64,000 nt of DNA from Amycolatopsis vastitatis (GCF_002234595.1 NZ_NMUL01000012.1:434001-498000), one strand, 5' to 3'; positions 8,868 through 17,081 are shown, counted from the first letter of the stretch. The notes: a model not told the origin generated them from the letters alone. Made by a program: numbers and translations.

Positions 8868-9949
8868 GACGCCTGGGGCGTGCCCTCGATGACGTCCAGC
8901 ACCTGCCGCGCGACCACGGCGCCCAGTACCCGGTGGTCTTCGTCCACGACCACGCCGAGGCTGGCGGGCGACGACAGGGCGGCGTCGAGCGCGCCGCGGA
9001 TCGGCGTCCCCCGCACCCAGAGCGAACCCCCCGCCACGAGGCCGTCTTCACTGAGCGGTCCGTCCACTGTGGAGTTCGGCGGCAGCCAGCCGCGGGGTTG
9101 CTTTTCGGTGTTGACCGCGAGCCGCCAGCCGTCGCTCGCGGAGACCGCGGAGCCGATCTCGACCAGCTCCAGCTCCTTGACCTCGACGCCGTCGGCGGAG
9201 AGGAACGACAGGCCGCGGTAGCCGCGGTCCCGGCCGACGAACGACGCGACGAAGTCGTCCACCGGGTGCCGCAGCACGTCGGCGGGCGTGCCGTACTGGG
9301 CGAGCTTGCCGCCGACCCGCATCACCGCGACCTTGTCGCCGAGCCGGACGGCCTCGTCGATGTCGTGGGTGACGAACACGATCGTCTTGCCCAGCTGCGA
9401 CTGCAGCCGCAGCAGCTCGTCCTGCAGGCCTTCGCGCACGATCGGGTCGACGGCGGAGAACGGCTCGTCCATCAGCAGCACCGGCGAGTCCGCGGCGAGC
9501 GCGCGGGCGACGCCGACGCGCTGCTGCTGGCCGCCCGAGAGCTGCGCCGGGTACCGCTTGCCGAGCTCGACCGGCAGGCCGATGATCTCCAGCAGCTCGG
9601 CGGCCCGCTTGCGCGCCTTCGCCTTGTCCCAGCCCGAAAGCAGCGGCACGGTGGCGATGTTGTCCAGCACCGTCCTATGTGGAAAGAGGCCGGCGTGCTG
9701 GATGACGTAGCCGATGCCGCGGCGCAGCAGCGCCGGGTCGCCCTCCGCGACGTCCTTGCCGTCCAGCAGCACCTGGCCGGCGGTCGGCTCCACCATCCGG
9801 TTGATCATCCGCAGCGACGTCGTCTTGCCGCAGCCGGACGGGCCGACGAACACGGTGATCGTGCCGTCTTCGACCGTGAGGCTCAGCTTGTCGACGGCGA
9901 CCGTCCCATCCGGATACTGCTTGGTCACGTCGCGGAATTCGATGGTCAC
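8864..9949 (-). CDS. Osmoprotectant ABC transporter ATPase with CBS domains
   Basis: 361 residues, ProV/OpuCA type. Walker A is GPSGCGKTT (about 37-45), the signature is LSGGQQQRVG, Walker B is VLLMDEPFSAVDP, and the H-loop is FVTHD. The C-terminal ~110 residues form a CBS-like pair, known in OpuA/OpuC ATPases to sense ionic strength or cyclic di-AMP. The GTG at 9949 is preceded by GGGGAG at a 5-base spacing. It is first in the four-gene operon, whose promoter must lie in the 92-base divergent gap before the BpsA-like gene. Confidence 0.95.
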   Translation of the reverse strand: MTIEFRDVTKQYPDGTVAVDKLSLTVEDGTITVFVGPSGCGKTTSLRMINRMVEPTAGQVLLDGKDVAEGDPALLRRGIGYVIQHAGLFPHRTVLDNIATVPLLSGWDKAKARKRAAELLEIIGLPVELGKRYPAQLSGGQQQRVGVARALAADSPVLLMDEPFSAVDPIVREGLQDELLRLQSQLGKTIVFVTHDIDEAVRLGDKVAVMRVGGKLAQYGTPADVLRHPVDDFVASFVGRDRGYRGLSFLSADGVEVKELELVEIGSAVSASDGWRLAVNTEKQPRGWLPPNSTVDGPLSEDGLVAGGSLWVRGTPIRGALDAALSSPASLGVVVDEDHRVLGAVVARQVLDVIEGTPQAS

Positions 9950-10041
9950 TGCCACTCCCCATGTCCCGGTCCGTCCGACCGTAGCCGAGTCGGCGGTGGT
10001 TGGCACGCTGTTCCGGCAGGTGGCTACTACGCTCAGAGCCC

Positions 10042-11454
10042 GTGAAGGCACTCGACGACGTCCTCGCCGCGCACGGCGTCGGCGTCCGCCCGCTGTACCG
10101 CGTCATCGACCTGCTGCGCACCGGCGACCACGACCTCGGCGAGCTGGTGCGGCTGAGCACGGCCCCGCGGCGCAGCGTGGAGGCGGTCCTCGCCGCGCTC
10201 GGCGACGACCTGGACCGCAGCGGCGACCGGCTGCGGATCGCCCCCGGCGTCGCGGCGTCGTACCTGCAGTACAACGCGCCCCGCTACGCCGACCCGCTCG
10301 ACGAAGCCGTGGCGGCGCACGAGCTGCTGCCGAAGGTCGCCGAATGGGTGGCGGAGGTGCCGTCGCCGCTGGCCGCGCTCGACCACGTGCAGGCCACGCC
10401 GGAGACCGTGCTGCGCCGCGCCCTCTGGCTGGACGCGCAGTACGACCTCGCCTCGACGCGGCTGCTGTTCCTCGGCGACCACGACCTGACGTCGCTGGCG
10501 GTACGGGCGATCTGCCCGTCGGCATCGCTCACGGTCGCCGACCTGGACGAGCGCGTCCTCGCCTACCTCGACGACCGCGGCGGGCGCGAAATCCGGACGG
10601 TGCACGCGGACCTGCGCGTCGGCCTGCCGCCGTCGTTCGGAGGTGCCTTCGACCTCGTGTTCAGCGATCCGCCGTACACGCCCGAAGGCATGGGGCTGTT
10701 CGCGGCGCGCGGAGTGCAGGCGTTGCGGGAGCCGAGCGAGGGACGGCTGCTGCTGGCGTACGGCTACAGCCCGCGGCACCCGGCGCTGGGCGCGCAGGTG
10801 CAGCGCTCGCTGGCGACGCTCGGGCTGACGTTCGAGGCGATCCTGCCGGGCTTCAACCGGTACTTCGGGGCGCAGGCGATCGGCAGCGCGGCGGACCTGT
10901 ACGTCTGCCAGCCGACCGCGAAGGCCAAGAAGATGCGCAGCGGCAAGGCGATCTACACGCACGGGCCGCAGTCGGTGGAGGCCGCCGGGACGAAACCGGC
11001 CCTGCTGAAGAAGCTGCAGGAGATCGCGGTCGCGGGCGGGCTCTCGCTCGAGTCGCGGCCGGTGGACTGGTCGATCTCCGGACCCGAGGGCGACGCGGTC
11101 GCGATGGACCTCTCGGCCGACCCGGGCCCCTGGCTGCTGCGGACGCTGCTGGGCACGAACGCCCGGCGGCTCGCGCTGCTGGTGCCGAACGCGCACCCGG
11201 ACCTGGCGGACGAGCGTTCCCAGACGTCCCTGGCGGCGCTGATCCGCGGCAAGTACACCCTGCGGTACCTGCGGAGCACGCCGGACAACCGGCACGCGGT
11301 GGTGGTCGCGGACGCGGTCGAGCACCAGGACGAGGTCCTGACCCGCGCCCACGCCCGCCTGGCGAACGTCTCCCTGACCGTCCCCGAGGACCTCACGGAC
11401 CTGCGCCTGGTCGACGTCCCCCGCCACCGGCTCACCGAACTGCTCGGTTCCTGA
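10042..11454 (+). CDS. BpsA-like branched-chain polyamine synthase family protein
   Basis: 470 residues. The N-terminal ~75 residues look like a winged helix (PLYRVIDLLRTGDHDLGELVRLS), followed by a Rossmann-like methyltransferase-fold domain with LFLGDHDLTSLA and the acceptor-site motif DPPYT at residues 209-213. This arrangement matches the N4-bis(aminopropyl)spermidine synthase family (BpsA), known from hyperthermophilic archaea and bacteria for making branched polyamines from decarboxylated SAM. The real substrate in this organism is unknown, and a DNA- or RNA-modifying role cannot be excluded because DPPY also occurs in N-methyltransferases. GTG start at 10042. It converges on the malic enzyme gene. 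Confidence 0.75.
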   Translation: MKALDDVLAAHGVGVRPLYRVIDLLRTGDHDLGELVRLSTAPRRSVEAVLAALGDDLDRSGDRLRIAPGVAASYLQYNAPRYADPLDEAVAAHELLPKVAEWVAEVPSPLAALDHVQATPETVLRRALWLDAQYDLASTRLLFLGDHDLTSLAVRAICPSASLTVADLDERVLAYLDDRGGREIRTVHADLRVGLPPSFGGAFDLVFSDPPYTPEGMGLFAARGVQALREPSEGRLLLAYGYSPRHPALGAQVQRSLATLGLTFEAILPGFNRYFGAQAIGSAADLYVCQPTAKAKKMRSGKAIYTHGPQSVEAAGTKPALLKKLQEIAVAGGLSLESRPVDWSISGPEGDAVAMDLSADPGPWLLRTLLGTNARRLALLVPNAHPDLADERSQTSLAALIRGKYTLRYLRSTPDNRHAVVVADAVEHQDEVLTRAHARLANVSLTVPEDLTDLRLVDVPRHRLTELLGS

Positions 11455-11467
11455 GCCTGTCGCGGCC

Positions 11468-11515
11468 GGTCGTGAGTGAGAAACAGCGTTCTAACACTGT
11501 TTCTCACTCACGACC
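11468..11515. repeat. Long palindrome between convergent genes
   Basis: A 19-base perfect inverted repeat (arms 11468-11486 and 11497-11515; cores GTGAGTGAGAAACAG and CTGTTTCTCACTCAC), with three further pairs inside the 10-base centre. It fills the gap between the stops of the BpsA-like and malic enzyme genes. It could act as a bidirectional terminator, although no T-run is present. Confidence 0.8.
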
Positions 11516-11517
11516 AC

Positions 11518-12699
11518 TCAGTCCGTGACGCCGTCCGCCTCGGCGGCCTTCGCGACCGCGGCCGCGACCTCCGGGGCCACGCGCGGGTCGAGCGGGCTGG
11601 GGACGATCCGGTCCGGGCCCAGGTCGTCCATCGCCACCGAAACGATCGCCTCGGCGGCCGCCAGCTTCATGTTCTCCGTGATCGCCCGGGCGCCGGAGTC
11701 GAGCGCGCCGCGGAACACGCCGGGGAACGCCAGCACGTTATTGATCTGGTTCGGGAAGTCGCTGCGCCCGGTGGCCACGATCGAGGCGTACCGCGCGGCC
11801 ACGTCCGGGTGAACTTCGGGGTCGGGGTTGGACAGGGCGAAGACGATGCCGCCGCCCGCCATCCGGCCCAGCAGGGACTCGTCGATCGTCGCGCCGGACA
11901 GGCCGAGGAACACGTCCGCGCCTTCCAGGGCCTCCGCGAGGCCGCCGCGCAAGCCCGCCTTGTTCGTCGTCGCGGCCAGCCGCGCCTTGACCGGGTTCAG
12001 GCCGTCGCGGCCCTCGTGGATGATGCCGCGCGAGTCGAGCACCGTGACGTCGCCGATGCCGGCCCCCTGGAGGATCTTCGCGCAGGCCACACCCGCCGCG
12101 CCGGCGCCGGAGACGACGACGCGCTGGTCGGCGATCGCCCGGTCGAGCACCAGGTTGGCACCGCGCAGCGCGGCCAGCGTGACGATCGCCGTGCCGTGCT
12201 GGTCGTCGTGCATGACCGGGCAGTCCAGCGCCTCCTTGAGCTTGTCCTCCAGCTCGAAGCACCGCGGCGCGGAGACGTCTTCCAGGTTGACGGCCCCGAA
12301 GGAGGGCCGCAGCCGCACCAGCGTCTCGACGATCTCGTCGACGTCGGTGGTGTCGAGCACGAGCGGGATCGAGTCGAGCCCGCCGAAGGTCTTGAAGAGG
12401 ACGGACTTGCCCTCCATGACCGGCAGGGACGCGCTGGCGCCGATGTCGCCGAGGCCGAGCACCGCCGTCCCGTCGCTCACCACGACGACCAGGCGGTCCG
12501 CCCACGTGTACCGCTTGGCCTTGGCGGCGTCCTCGGCGATCGCGCGGCTCACCTTCGCCACACCCGGGGTGTAGGCGATCGAAAGGTCACGCGGGCTGGA
12601 AATCGGCCGGGTGGCCGCCACCGAGAGCTTGCCGCCCTCGTGCCCGGTGAAGATCTCTTCGTCGGTGACCGGCGCGACAGTGCCGGTGGGGTCGCTCAT
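11518..12699 (-). CDS. NAD(P)-dependent malic enzyme
   Basis: 393 residues, the short bacterial MaeB-like form without the phosphotransacetylase domain. It decarboxylates malate to pyruvate. Visible are AYTPGVAKVS (malate site), the metal-site region LEDVSAPRCFELE, HDDQHGTAIVTLAAL and the dinucleotide-binding VVSGAGAAGVACAKIL. The ATG at 12699 is preceded by a weak AGGAAA. A 12-bp perfect hairpin sits just upstream. Single-gene unit. Confidence 0.95.
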   Translation of the reverse strand: MSDPTGTVAPVTDEEIFTGHEGGKLSVAATRPISSPRDLSIAYTPGVAKVSRAIAEDAAKAKRYTWADRLVVVVSDGTAVLGLGDIGASASLPVMEGKSVLFKTFGGLDSIPLVLDTTDVDEIVETLVRLRPSFGAVNLEDVSAPRCFELEDKLKEALDCPVMHDDQHGTAIVTLAALRGANLVLDRAIADQRVVVSGAGAAGVACAKILQGAGIGDVTVLDSRGIIHEGRDGLNPVKARLAATTNKAGLRGGLAEALEGADVFLGLSGATIDESLLGRMAGGGIVFALSNPDPEVHPDVAARYASIVATGRSDFPNQINNVLAFPGVFRGALDSGARAITENMKLAAAEAIVSVAMDDLGPDRIVPSPLDPRVAPEVAAAVAKAAEADGVTD

Positions 12700-13071
12700 G
12701 GGGTTTCCTGTCGTCGTTTCCGTCATTCCTCCAGTGGGAATGACGGAACTCACGGATCGGACGTGGGTCACTGGAATTCTCCTGGGCATGCGAGCGGGGG
12801 ACCACGACGGCGGGAGAAGGCGCACCCTGCTGACGTGGGAACTTCCTCCGGCACGGCAGCCCAGCGCGGTAGCGCCGGCCTGTCGGCGAGGCGTCACGTC
12901 GGCCATCGGTGCCTTGGGTCTGGCGATGACCGCGGACGCGGCGGTTCGTTCATTGTGACAGGTCCGCCGGCACCCGCGACCCCTCGGTGCGGTTGATGTC
13001 ACATCCGCGGCTAATTGCGGCAATTCCCAAGACGTCTGTCCGGTTTTCTTGGCACCCGATATGATGCCGCC
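12700..13071. other. Divergent intergenic region, malic enzyme / epimerase
   Basis: 372 bases with no convincing gene. The main structure is the inverted repeat at 12718-12748. The rest is GC-rich with no clear promoter pair. It must hold both divergent promoters. Confidence 0.6.
12718..12748 (-). promoter_or_regulatory. Perfect 12-bp hairpin or operator before malic enzyme
   Basis: TTCCGTCATTCC (12718-12729) and GGAATGACGGAA (12737-12748) are perfect reverse complements around a 7-base loop, ending 18 bases before the malic enzyme ATG. As RNA it would form a hairpin containing a GGAGG; as DNA it is a good operator size. Confidence 0.5.
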
Positions 13072-13677
13072 ATGCAATTCCGCCGGCTGAGCGTCCCGGA
13101 CGCCTACGAGTTCTCCCCCCGGGCGTTCCCCGACGAGCGGGGCCTGTTCGTCGCCCCCTTCCAGGAGGCGGCCTTCCGCGAGGCGGTCGGCCACCCGCTG
13201 CGGCTCGGCCAGACCAACCACAGCGTGTCCCGGCGCGGCGTCCTGCGCGGCATCCACTTCGCCGACACGCCGCCCGGCCAGGGGAAGTACATCTACTGTC
13301 CGCGCGGTTCGATGCTCGACGTCGTCGTCGATCTCCGCGTCGGCTCGCCGACGTTCGGCGAGTGGGACGCGGTCCGGCTCGACTCGACCGAGTACCGCGC
13401 CGTCTACATCGCCGAAGGCCTCGGCCACGGCTTCATCGCGCTCGAAGACGACACCGTGATGAGCTACCTCTGCTCCGAGCCGTACACGCCTTCGGGTGAA
13501 CACGGGATCAGCCCGCTCGACCCGGCGTTGAACCTGCCCTGGCCCGCCGGCATCGAGCCGGTCCTCTCGGACAAGGACCGCGTCGCCCCCACGCTCGCCG
13601 AAGCCCGCGACAGCGGCTTGCTCCCGCTCTACAGCGACTGCGTCGCCTACTACGACAAGCTGCGCTCGGCGAACTGA
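13072..13677 (+). CDS. dTDP-4-dehydrorhamnose 3,5-epimerase family protein
   Basis: 201-residue cupin of the RmlC/EvaD family, which epimerises C3 and/or C5 of dTDP-4-keto-6-deoxyglucose. Family features are FPDERGLFVAPF, RGIHF with the catalytic His at about 63, and the C-terminal YTPSGEHGISPLDPALNLPW. RmlC is about 185-200 residues. No rmlA, B or D is nearby, so it is an orphan and could serve rhamnose or an antibiotic deoxysugar. An in-frame ATG-like codon 19 codons upstream is less likely: homology begins at MQFRRL. Confidence 0.88.
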   Translation: MQFRRLSVPDAYEFSPRAFPDERGLFVAPFQEAAFREAVGHPLRLGQTNHSVSRRGVLRGIHFADTPPGQGKYIYCPRGSMLDVVVDLRVGSPTFGEWDAVRLDSTEYRAVYIAEGLGHGFIALEDDTVMSYLCSEPYTPSGEHGISPLDPALNLPWPAGIEPVLSDKDRVAPTLAEARDSGLLPLYSDCVAYYDKLRSAN

Positions 13678-13705
13678 CCACCACCGATTCGGCCCGCAAG
13701 GCCTC

Positions 13706-13733
13706 TTGCGCAACTAGTAAGCGCGCATATAGT
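13706..13733 (+). promoter_or_regulatory. Promoter of the SRPBCC-MarR operon, probably leaderless
   Basis: TTGCGC (13706-13711), a 16-base spacer, and TATAGT (13728-13733). The ATG begins eight bases after the -10, so the transcript could start at or next to the ATG. The spacer holds an ACTAGT palindrome flanked by GCGC on both sides, a plausible site for the MarR protein encoded downstream. Confidence 0.5.
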
Positions 13734-13741
13734 CTGTCCGC

Positions 13742-14215
13742 ATGGCAATTTACGAGTACGAGCACAGCGAGCTGTCCACCGCCCCCGCCGCCGCGATCTG
13801 GCCGCTCTGGGCCGACACCGGGCGCTGGCCGGAGTGGGACGCGGGCGTCCGGTCGGTGGTCCTCGACGGCCCCTTCGCCGTCGGCACCAGCGGCACGATG
13901 ACGATGGACGGCATGCCGCCGATCCCGTTCACGCTCACCGAGGTCACCGACGGCCGGAGCTTCACCGACGAGACCCGGCTGCCGGACGCGCACCTGCGGT
14001 TCGAGCACGTCCTGACCGACGTCGACGGCGGCACGCGGATCACCTACCGCGTCACCATCGACGGCCCCGAGGGGTTCGGCCCGCAGGTCACGTCGGACAC
14101 TCCCGACGCCATGCGCGCACTCGCGCGGCTGGCTGAGGCTGCGACATCCGGGGCTTCGCCCCAGGCCGGGGGCTCCGCCACCCGGAACCCCCGAAAGACA
14201 GGGTCACGGGTATGA
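13742..14215 (+). CDS. SRPBCC (START-like) family protein
   Basis: 157 residues. An N-terminal polyketide-cyclase/START-type beta-helix-grip fold (AAAIWPLWADTGRWPEWDAGVRSV, shortened here by position to about residues 15-38) would form a hydrophobic ligand cavity. The last ~25 residues (from about 133) are Gly/Ser/Pro/Arg-rich and are encoded by a palindromic REP-like sequence, so the original C-terminus appears to have been replaced by read-through into a repeat. The stop overlaps the MarR start in ATGA. The pair probably answers a small lipophilic ligand or drug. Confidence 0.85.
   Translation: MAIYEYEHSELSTAPAAAIWPLWADTGRWPEWDAGVRSVVLDGPFAVGTSGTMTMDGMPPIPFTLTEVTDGRSFTDETRLPDAHLRFEHVLTDVDGGTRITYRVTIDGPEGFGPQVTSDTPDAMRALARLAEAATSGASPQAGGSATRNPRKTGSRV
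14150..14194. repeat. REP-like palindromic repeat inside a coding end
   Basis: GGGGCTTCGCCCC (14150-14162) is a perfect hairpin with a TTC loop. It is followed by a second imperfect one, GGGGGCTCCGCCACCC, and a run of C that can pair with the GGGGG. This type of double hairpin recurs between genes of actinomycetes; here it encodes the C-terminus of the SRPBCC protein. Confidence 0.55.
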
Positions 14216-14646
14216 CCGCCCCGGAATCCCGCCTGCCGGGCCCCGAACGCAGCCCCGGCTTCCTGCTGTGGCGCGTGACACTGGCCTGGCAGCGGGCGAT
14301 GCGGGCCGCACTGGCCCCGCACGACCTGACGCACGTCCAGTTCGTGCTGCTGACGACGACGTGGTGGCTCACCCGTTCGGGCGAGCCACCGACCCAGCGG
14401 CAGCTCGCCGACCAGGCGGGCACGGACACGATGATGACCAGCCAGGTCGTCCGCAAGCTCGCCGACCGCGGCTTGCTGGCTCGCGCCGACGACCCGGCCG
14501 ACGCCCGCGCGAAGCGGCTGGAAGCGACCCCCGCCGGCCTCGAGCTGGTCGCGAAGGCACTCAAGGACGTCGAAGCCGCCGACGCCGAGTTCTTCTCGGC
14601 CACCGACGACGGCTTCGTCGACTCGCTGGCGAAGCTCGGCCAGTGA
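14212..14646 (+). CDS. MarR family transcriptional regulator
   Basis: 144-residue winged-helix dimer. The recognition region is QRQLADQAGTDTMMTSQVVRKL (about residues 62-83; shown by position), followed by the wing ADDPADARAKRLEATPAG. It is coupled to the SRPBCC gene by ATGA and presumably autoregulates the operon through the palindrome in the promoter spacer at 13712-13727. MarR proteins usually lose DNA affinity on binding phenolic ligands; its ligand is unknown. Confidence 0.92.
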   Translation: MTAPESRLPGPERSPGFLLWRVTLAWQRAMRAALAPHDLTHVQFVLLTTTWWLTRSGEPPTQRQLADQAGTDTMMTSQVVRKLADRGLLARADDPADARAKRLEATPAGLELVAKALKDVEAADAEFFSATDDGFVDSLAKLGQ

Positions 14647-14712
14647 ACCCCGGGCCTCCCCTGGGGGCGATCCCGGATGTCCCGGCGTCGCGGTGCGAGC
14701 AGGCTCACCGCC

Positions 14713-15381
14713 ATGAAACTTCTCGCCCTGGGGGCGGCCGCGGTCGCCACGGCCGCGCTGGCGCTGACACCCGGCTCGGCTTCCGCCGACGAACTGCCGT
14801 CGTTCGACTTCACCGACTGCCCGGCACCGCCGCCGAACGCGGACCCGGGCACGTGGCGCTGCGAAGCCTTTGTGTCCCAAGGAAAACTGACGATCGGCGA
14901 CCAGGAGATCCCGCTCGGGGAGATGCGGCTGACGTTCAGCGAAGGCCGGGTGGACGGCCAGTACGCGCAGGCGTTCGGCGCGCTGCGGCACGCTCCGGTC
15001 CGCGTGCCCGGCCTGGCCGGAACGACGCTCCAGCTGCGCTACGGCGGCTATTCGGACTTCCAGGGCAACGACGTGCGGCGCGGTGAGCTCGACATCTACG
15101 CGGTGCTGCGGCATCCGTTGCTGCGCAAGGAATGCAGCATCGGCACGGCGGCGGCGGCGCTGCACACCGTCGTCCACGACGACCCGGCGCTGCCGCCGAC
15201 GGTCCTCTCCAAGAACCCGCCGACCTTCCACTTCGGCGTCGTGGACCCGGACCTGGCGCTGCCGGCCACCAGCGGCTGCGGCCCGCTCGGCAAGGTCGTC
15301 GACCGGCGGCTGGGCCTGCCGTCGCCGTCCGGCGAAAACACGTTCCACCAGACGACGTACGTGCAGTACAAGCAGCTCTAA
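14713..15381 (+). CDS. Secreted protein of unknown function
   Basis: 222 residues with a Sec signal peptide (MKLLALGAAAVATAALALTP, cleavage near ASA-DEL at about residue 25). The mature part has a few cysteines (FTDCPAPP, TWRCEAF, RKECSIG, TSGCGPL) that could form two disulfides outside the cell. I do not recognise a domain. The ATG at 14713 is chosen because the signal peptide starts there; an earlier in-frame start at 14677 would put a long basic stretch in front. The stop overlaps the convergent DUF4442 gene. Confidence 0.7.
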   Translation: MKLLALGAAAVATAALALTPGSASADELPSFDFTDCPAPPPNADPGTWRCEAFVSQGKLTIGDQEIPLGEMRLTFSEGRVDGQYAQAFGALRHAPVRVPGLAGTTLQLRYGGYSDFQGNDVRRGELDIYAVLRHPLLRKECSIGTAAAALHTVVHDDPALPPTVLSKNPPTFHFGVVDPDLALPATSGCGPLGKVVDRRLGLPSPSGENTFHQTTYVQYKQL

Positions 15382-15851
15382 CGCTTCTTCGGCGTCACCC
15401 AGACGGTGATCGTCCCGGTGACCACGGGCCTGTCGTGCTTGTCCGAAATGGTCACCGGGACTTCGAGGTCGAAGCCCTCGTCGCCGAACTCCGGCAGCTC
15501 GGGCAGCGCGGCGACCGCGCGCAGGCCCGTCTCCGCCTTCGCGACGTACTGGACGTTCATGCCCTTCGGCAGCCAGCGGTGCGTCGTGGGGACGGTGGCC
15601 TCGGCGAGCATGCCCATCGCGATTTCGGCGAGGTTGCAGGCGGCGATCGCGTGGAACGTCCGGATGTGGTTGTAAACACCCCACCACTTCGGCGCGGTCA
15701 CCTCGCAGTGGCCGGGACGCAGCTCGCGCACCGAGGGCAGCACCGTGCGGAAGTAGGGCACGCGCAGGCAGATCGCGGCGCTGAACAGCTGTTTTCCACC
15801 CGGCTTCGCGGCCAGCTTGTGCCACAGGGCGAACGTCGGCGTCTCGGGCAT
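15378..15851 (-). CDS. DUF4442 hotdog-fold thioesterase-like protein
   Basis: 157 residues resembling the PaaI/YiiD-like hotdog proteins of DUF4442: KWWGVYNHIRTFHAIAACNLAEIAMG holds the conserved NH..FHAIAxxNLAE region (about residues 55-80). Probably acts on an acyl-CoA or acyl-carrier thioester. A GAGGAGAG precedes the ATG. An almost perfect 24-bp palindrome lies in its promoter, suggesting repression by a TetR-type protein encoded elsewhere, as with fatty-acid genes. Confidence 0.8.
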   Translation of the reverse strand: MPETPTFALWHKLAAKPGGKQLFSAAICLRVPYFRTVLPSVRELRPGHCEVTAPKWWGVYNHIRTFHAIAACNLAEIAMGMLAEATVPTTHRWLPKGMNVQYVAKAETGLRAVAALPELPEFGDEGFDLEVPVTISDKHDRPVVTGTITVWVTPKKR

Positions 15852-15866
15852 GGGTCTCTCCTCGAA

Positions 15867-15890
15867 CTAAGCTACCGTTCAGTAGCTAAG
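15867..15890 (-). promoter_or_regulatory. TetR-type operator candidate
   Basis: CTAAGCTAC (15867-15875) and GTAGCTAAG (15882-15890) are inverted with one mismatch and a 6-base centre. The site ends 16 bases upstream of the DUF4442 ATG on the minus strand and 45 bases before the histidine phosphatase gene. Confidence 0.5.
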
Positions 15891-15934
15891 CAGAGGCCCT
15901 GCCGGGTGGCAAACCGCCGGATATATTCGCCGGT

Positions 15935-16525
15935 GTGGCGAACCGTCTCTTCCTCCTCCGGCACGGCCAGACCGAATGGTCGGTGAACGGGCGGCACACC
16001 GGCCGCACGGACATCCCGCTGACCCCCGCCGGGGAAGGCCAGGCGCTGGCCGCGGGCGGCACGCTCCGGAGCCTGGTCGGCGGGCCGTCGCTGGTGGTGT
16101 CGAGCCCCCGCGCGCGGGCGCTGCGGACGGCCGCGCTGGCCGGCCTGCGCGTCGACGAAGTCACCGAGGACCTCGCCGAATGGGACTACGGCGACTACGA
16201 GGGCATCACCACACCGCAGATCCGGGAAACCGTGCCCGGCTGGACGGTCTGGACCCACCCGATCCCCGGCGGCGAAAGCGCTTCGGACGTTTCCGCCCGC
16301 GCGGATCGCGTGCTGGACCGCGCCCGCCGCGACACCGAAACCGGTGACGTGATCCTGGTGGGGCACGGGCACTTCAGCCGCGTGCTGGTGGCGCGCTGGC
16401 TCGGCCTGCCCGCGACCGCGGGCGTCCACTTCGGACTGGACGCGGCCGGCATCGCGGTGCTCGGCGACGAGCGCGGCGAACCCCAGATCGAACACCTCAA
16501 CCTGCCGCCGGCTCTGGAGGACTGA
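15935..16525 (+). CDS. Histidine phosphatase family protein
   Basis: 196-residue phosphoglycerate-mutase-like phosphatase. LLRHGQTEWS near the N-terminus carries the catalytic RHG His; SSPRARALRTA and GHGHFSRVLVARW supply the second Arg and His. The size fits the acid phosphatase/CobC-like branch rather than glycolytic mutase. Start GTG at 15935. The next gene begins one base after its stop, so they are co-translated. Confidence 0.92.
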   Translation: MANRLFLLRHGQTEWSVNGRHTGRTDIPLTPAGEGQALAAGGTLRSLVGGPSLVVSSPRARALRTAALAGLRVDEVTEDLAEWDYGDYEGITTPQIRETVPGWTVWTHPIPGGESASDVSARADRVLDRARRDTETGDVILVGHGHFSRVLVARWLGLPATAGVHFGLDAAGIAVLGDERGEPQIEHLNLPPALED

Positions 16526-16526
16526 C

Positions 16527-17009
16527 GTGCCCGACGACCGCATCCGCCGGATCCGCCCCGACGACGTCGAGGCCGCCGTGCGTCTCGCGTACGCCCTGGC
16601 CGACTACGAGCGAGCGCCCGACGAGTGTCACCTGACGGCCCCGCAGCTGCACGACGCCCTGTTCGGCGAGAACCCCAAGCTGTTCGGGCACGTGGCCGAA
16701 GTGGACGGCGAGGTCGTCGGCTTCGCGGTCTGGTTCCTCAACTTTTCGACCTGGCGCGGCGTGCACGGGATCTACCTGGAGGACCTGTTCGTCCTGCCCT
16801 CGCAGCGCGGTTCCGGGCTCGGCAAGGCCTTGCTGGCGGCCCTCGCGGCCGAATGCGTCGCGAACGGCTACGCGCGGCTCGAGTGGTCGGTCCTGGACTG
16901 GAACCCGGCCACGGAGTTCTACAAGGCCCTCGGCGCGGTCCCGATGGACGAGTGGACCGTCAACCGCCTCACCGACGAACCCCTCCGGGCCCTCGCCGCC
17001 CAAGCCTGA
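16527..17009 (+). CDS. GNAT family N-acetyltransferase (diamine acetyltransferase-like)
   Basis: 160 residues close in pattern to spermidine/spermine N1-acetyltransferase-type GNATs: FLNFSTWRGVHGIYLEDLFV followed by the acetyl-CoA loop QRGSGLGKALLAAL and LEWSVLDWNPATEFYKALGA. Likely acetylates a small amine; the polyamine link to the BpsA-like gene 5 kb away is only suggestive. GTG start, one base after the phosphatase stop. Confidence 0.88.
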   Translation: MPDDRIRRIRPDDVEAAVRLAYALADYERAPDECHLTAPQLHDALFGENPKLFGHVAEVDGEVVGFAVWFLNFSTWRGVHGIYLEDLFVLPSQRGSGLGKALLAALAAECVANGYARLEWSVLDWNPATEFYKALGAVPMDEWTVNRLTDEPLRALAAQA

Positions 17010-17010
17010 A

Positions 17011-17070
17011 CGTCATGAAAGAGTCGTTCAGGACCTCCGACGTCATGAAAGAGTCGTTCATGACGTCCGG
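17011..17070. repeat. Two tandem 30-nt repeats
   Basis: Units at 17011-17040 and 17041-17070 share CGTCATGAAAGAGTCGTTCA and differ at a few late positions. Each unit is itself partly palindromic (GTCATGAA..TTCATGAC). The same 30-nt unit recurs at 27586-27645. They lie between convergent genes. Confidence 0.85.
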
Positions 17071-17081
17071 GCGAGCCTGAG

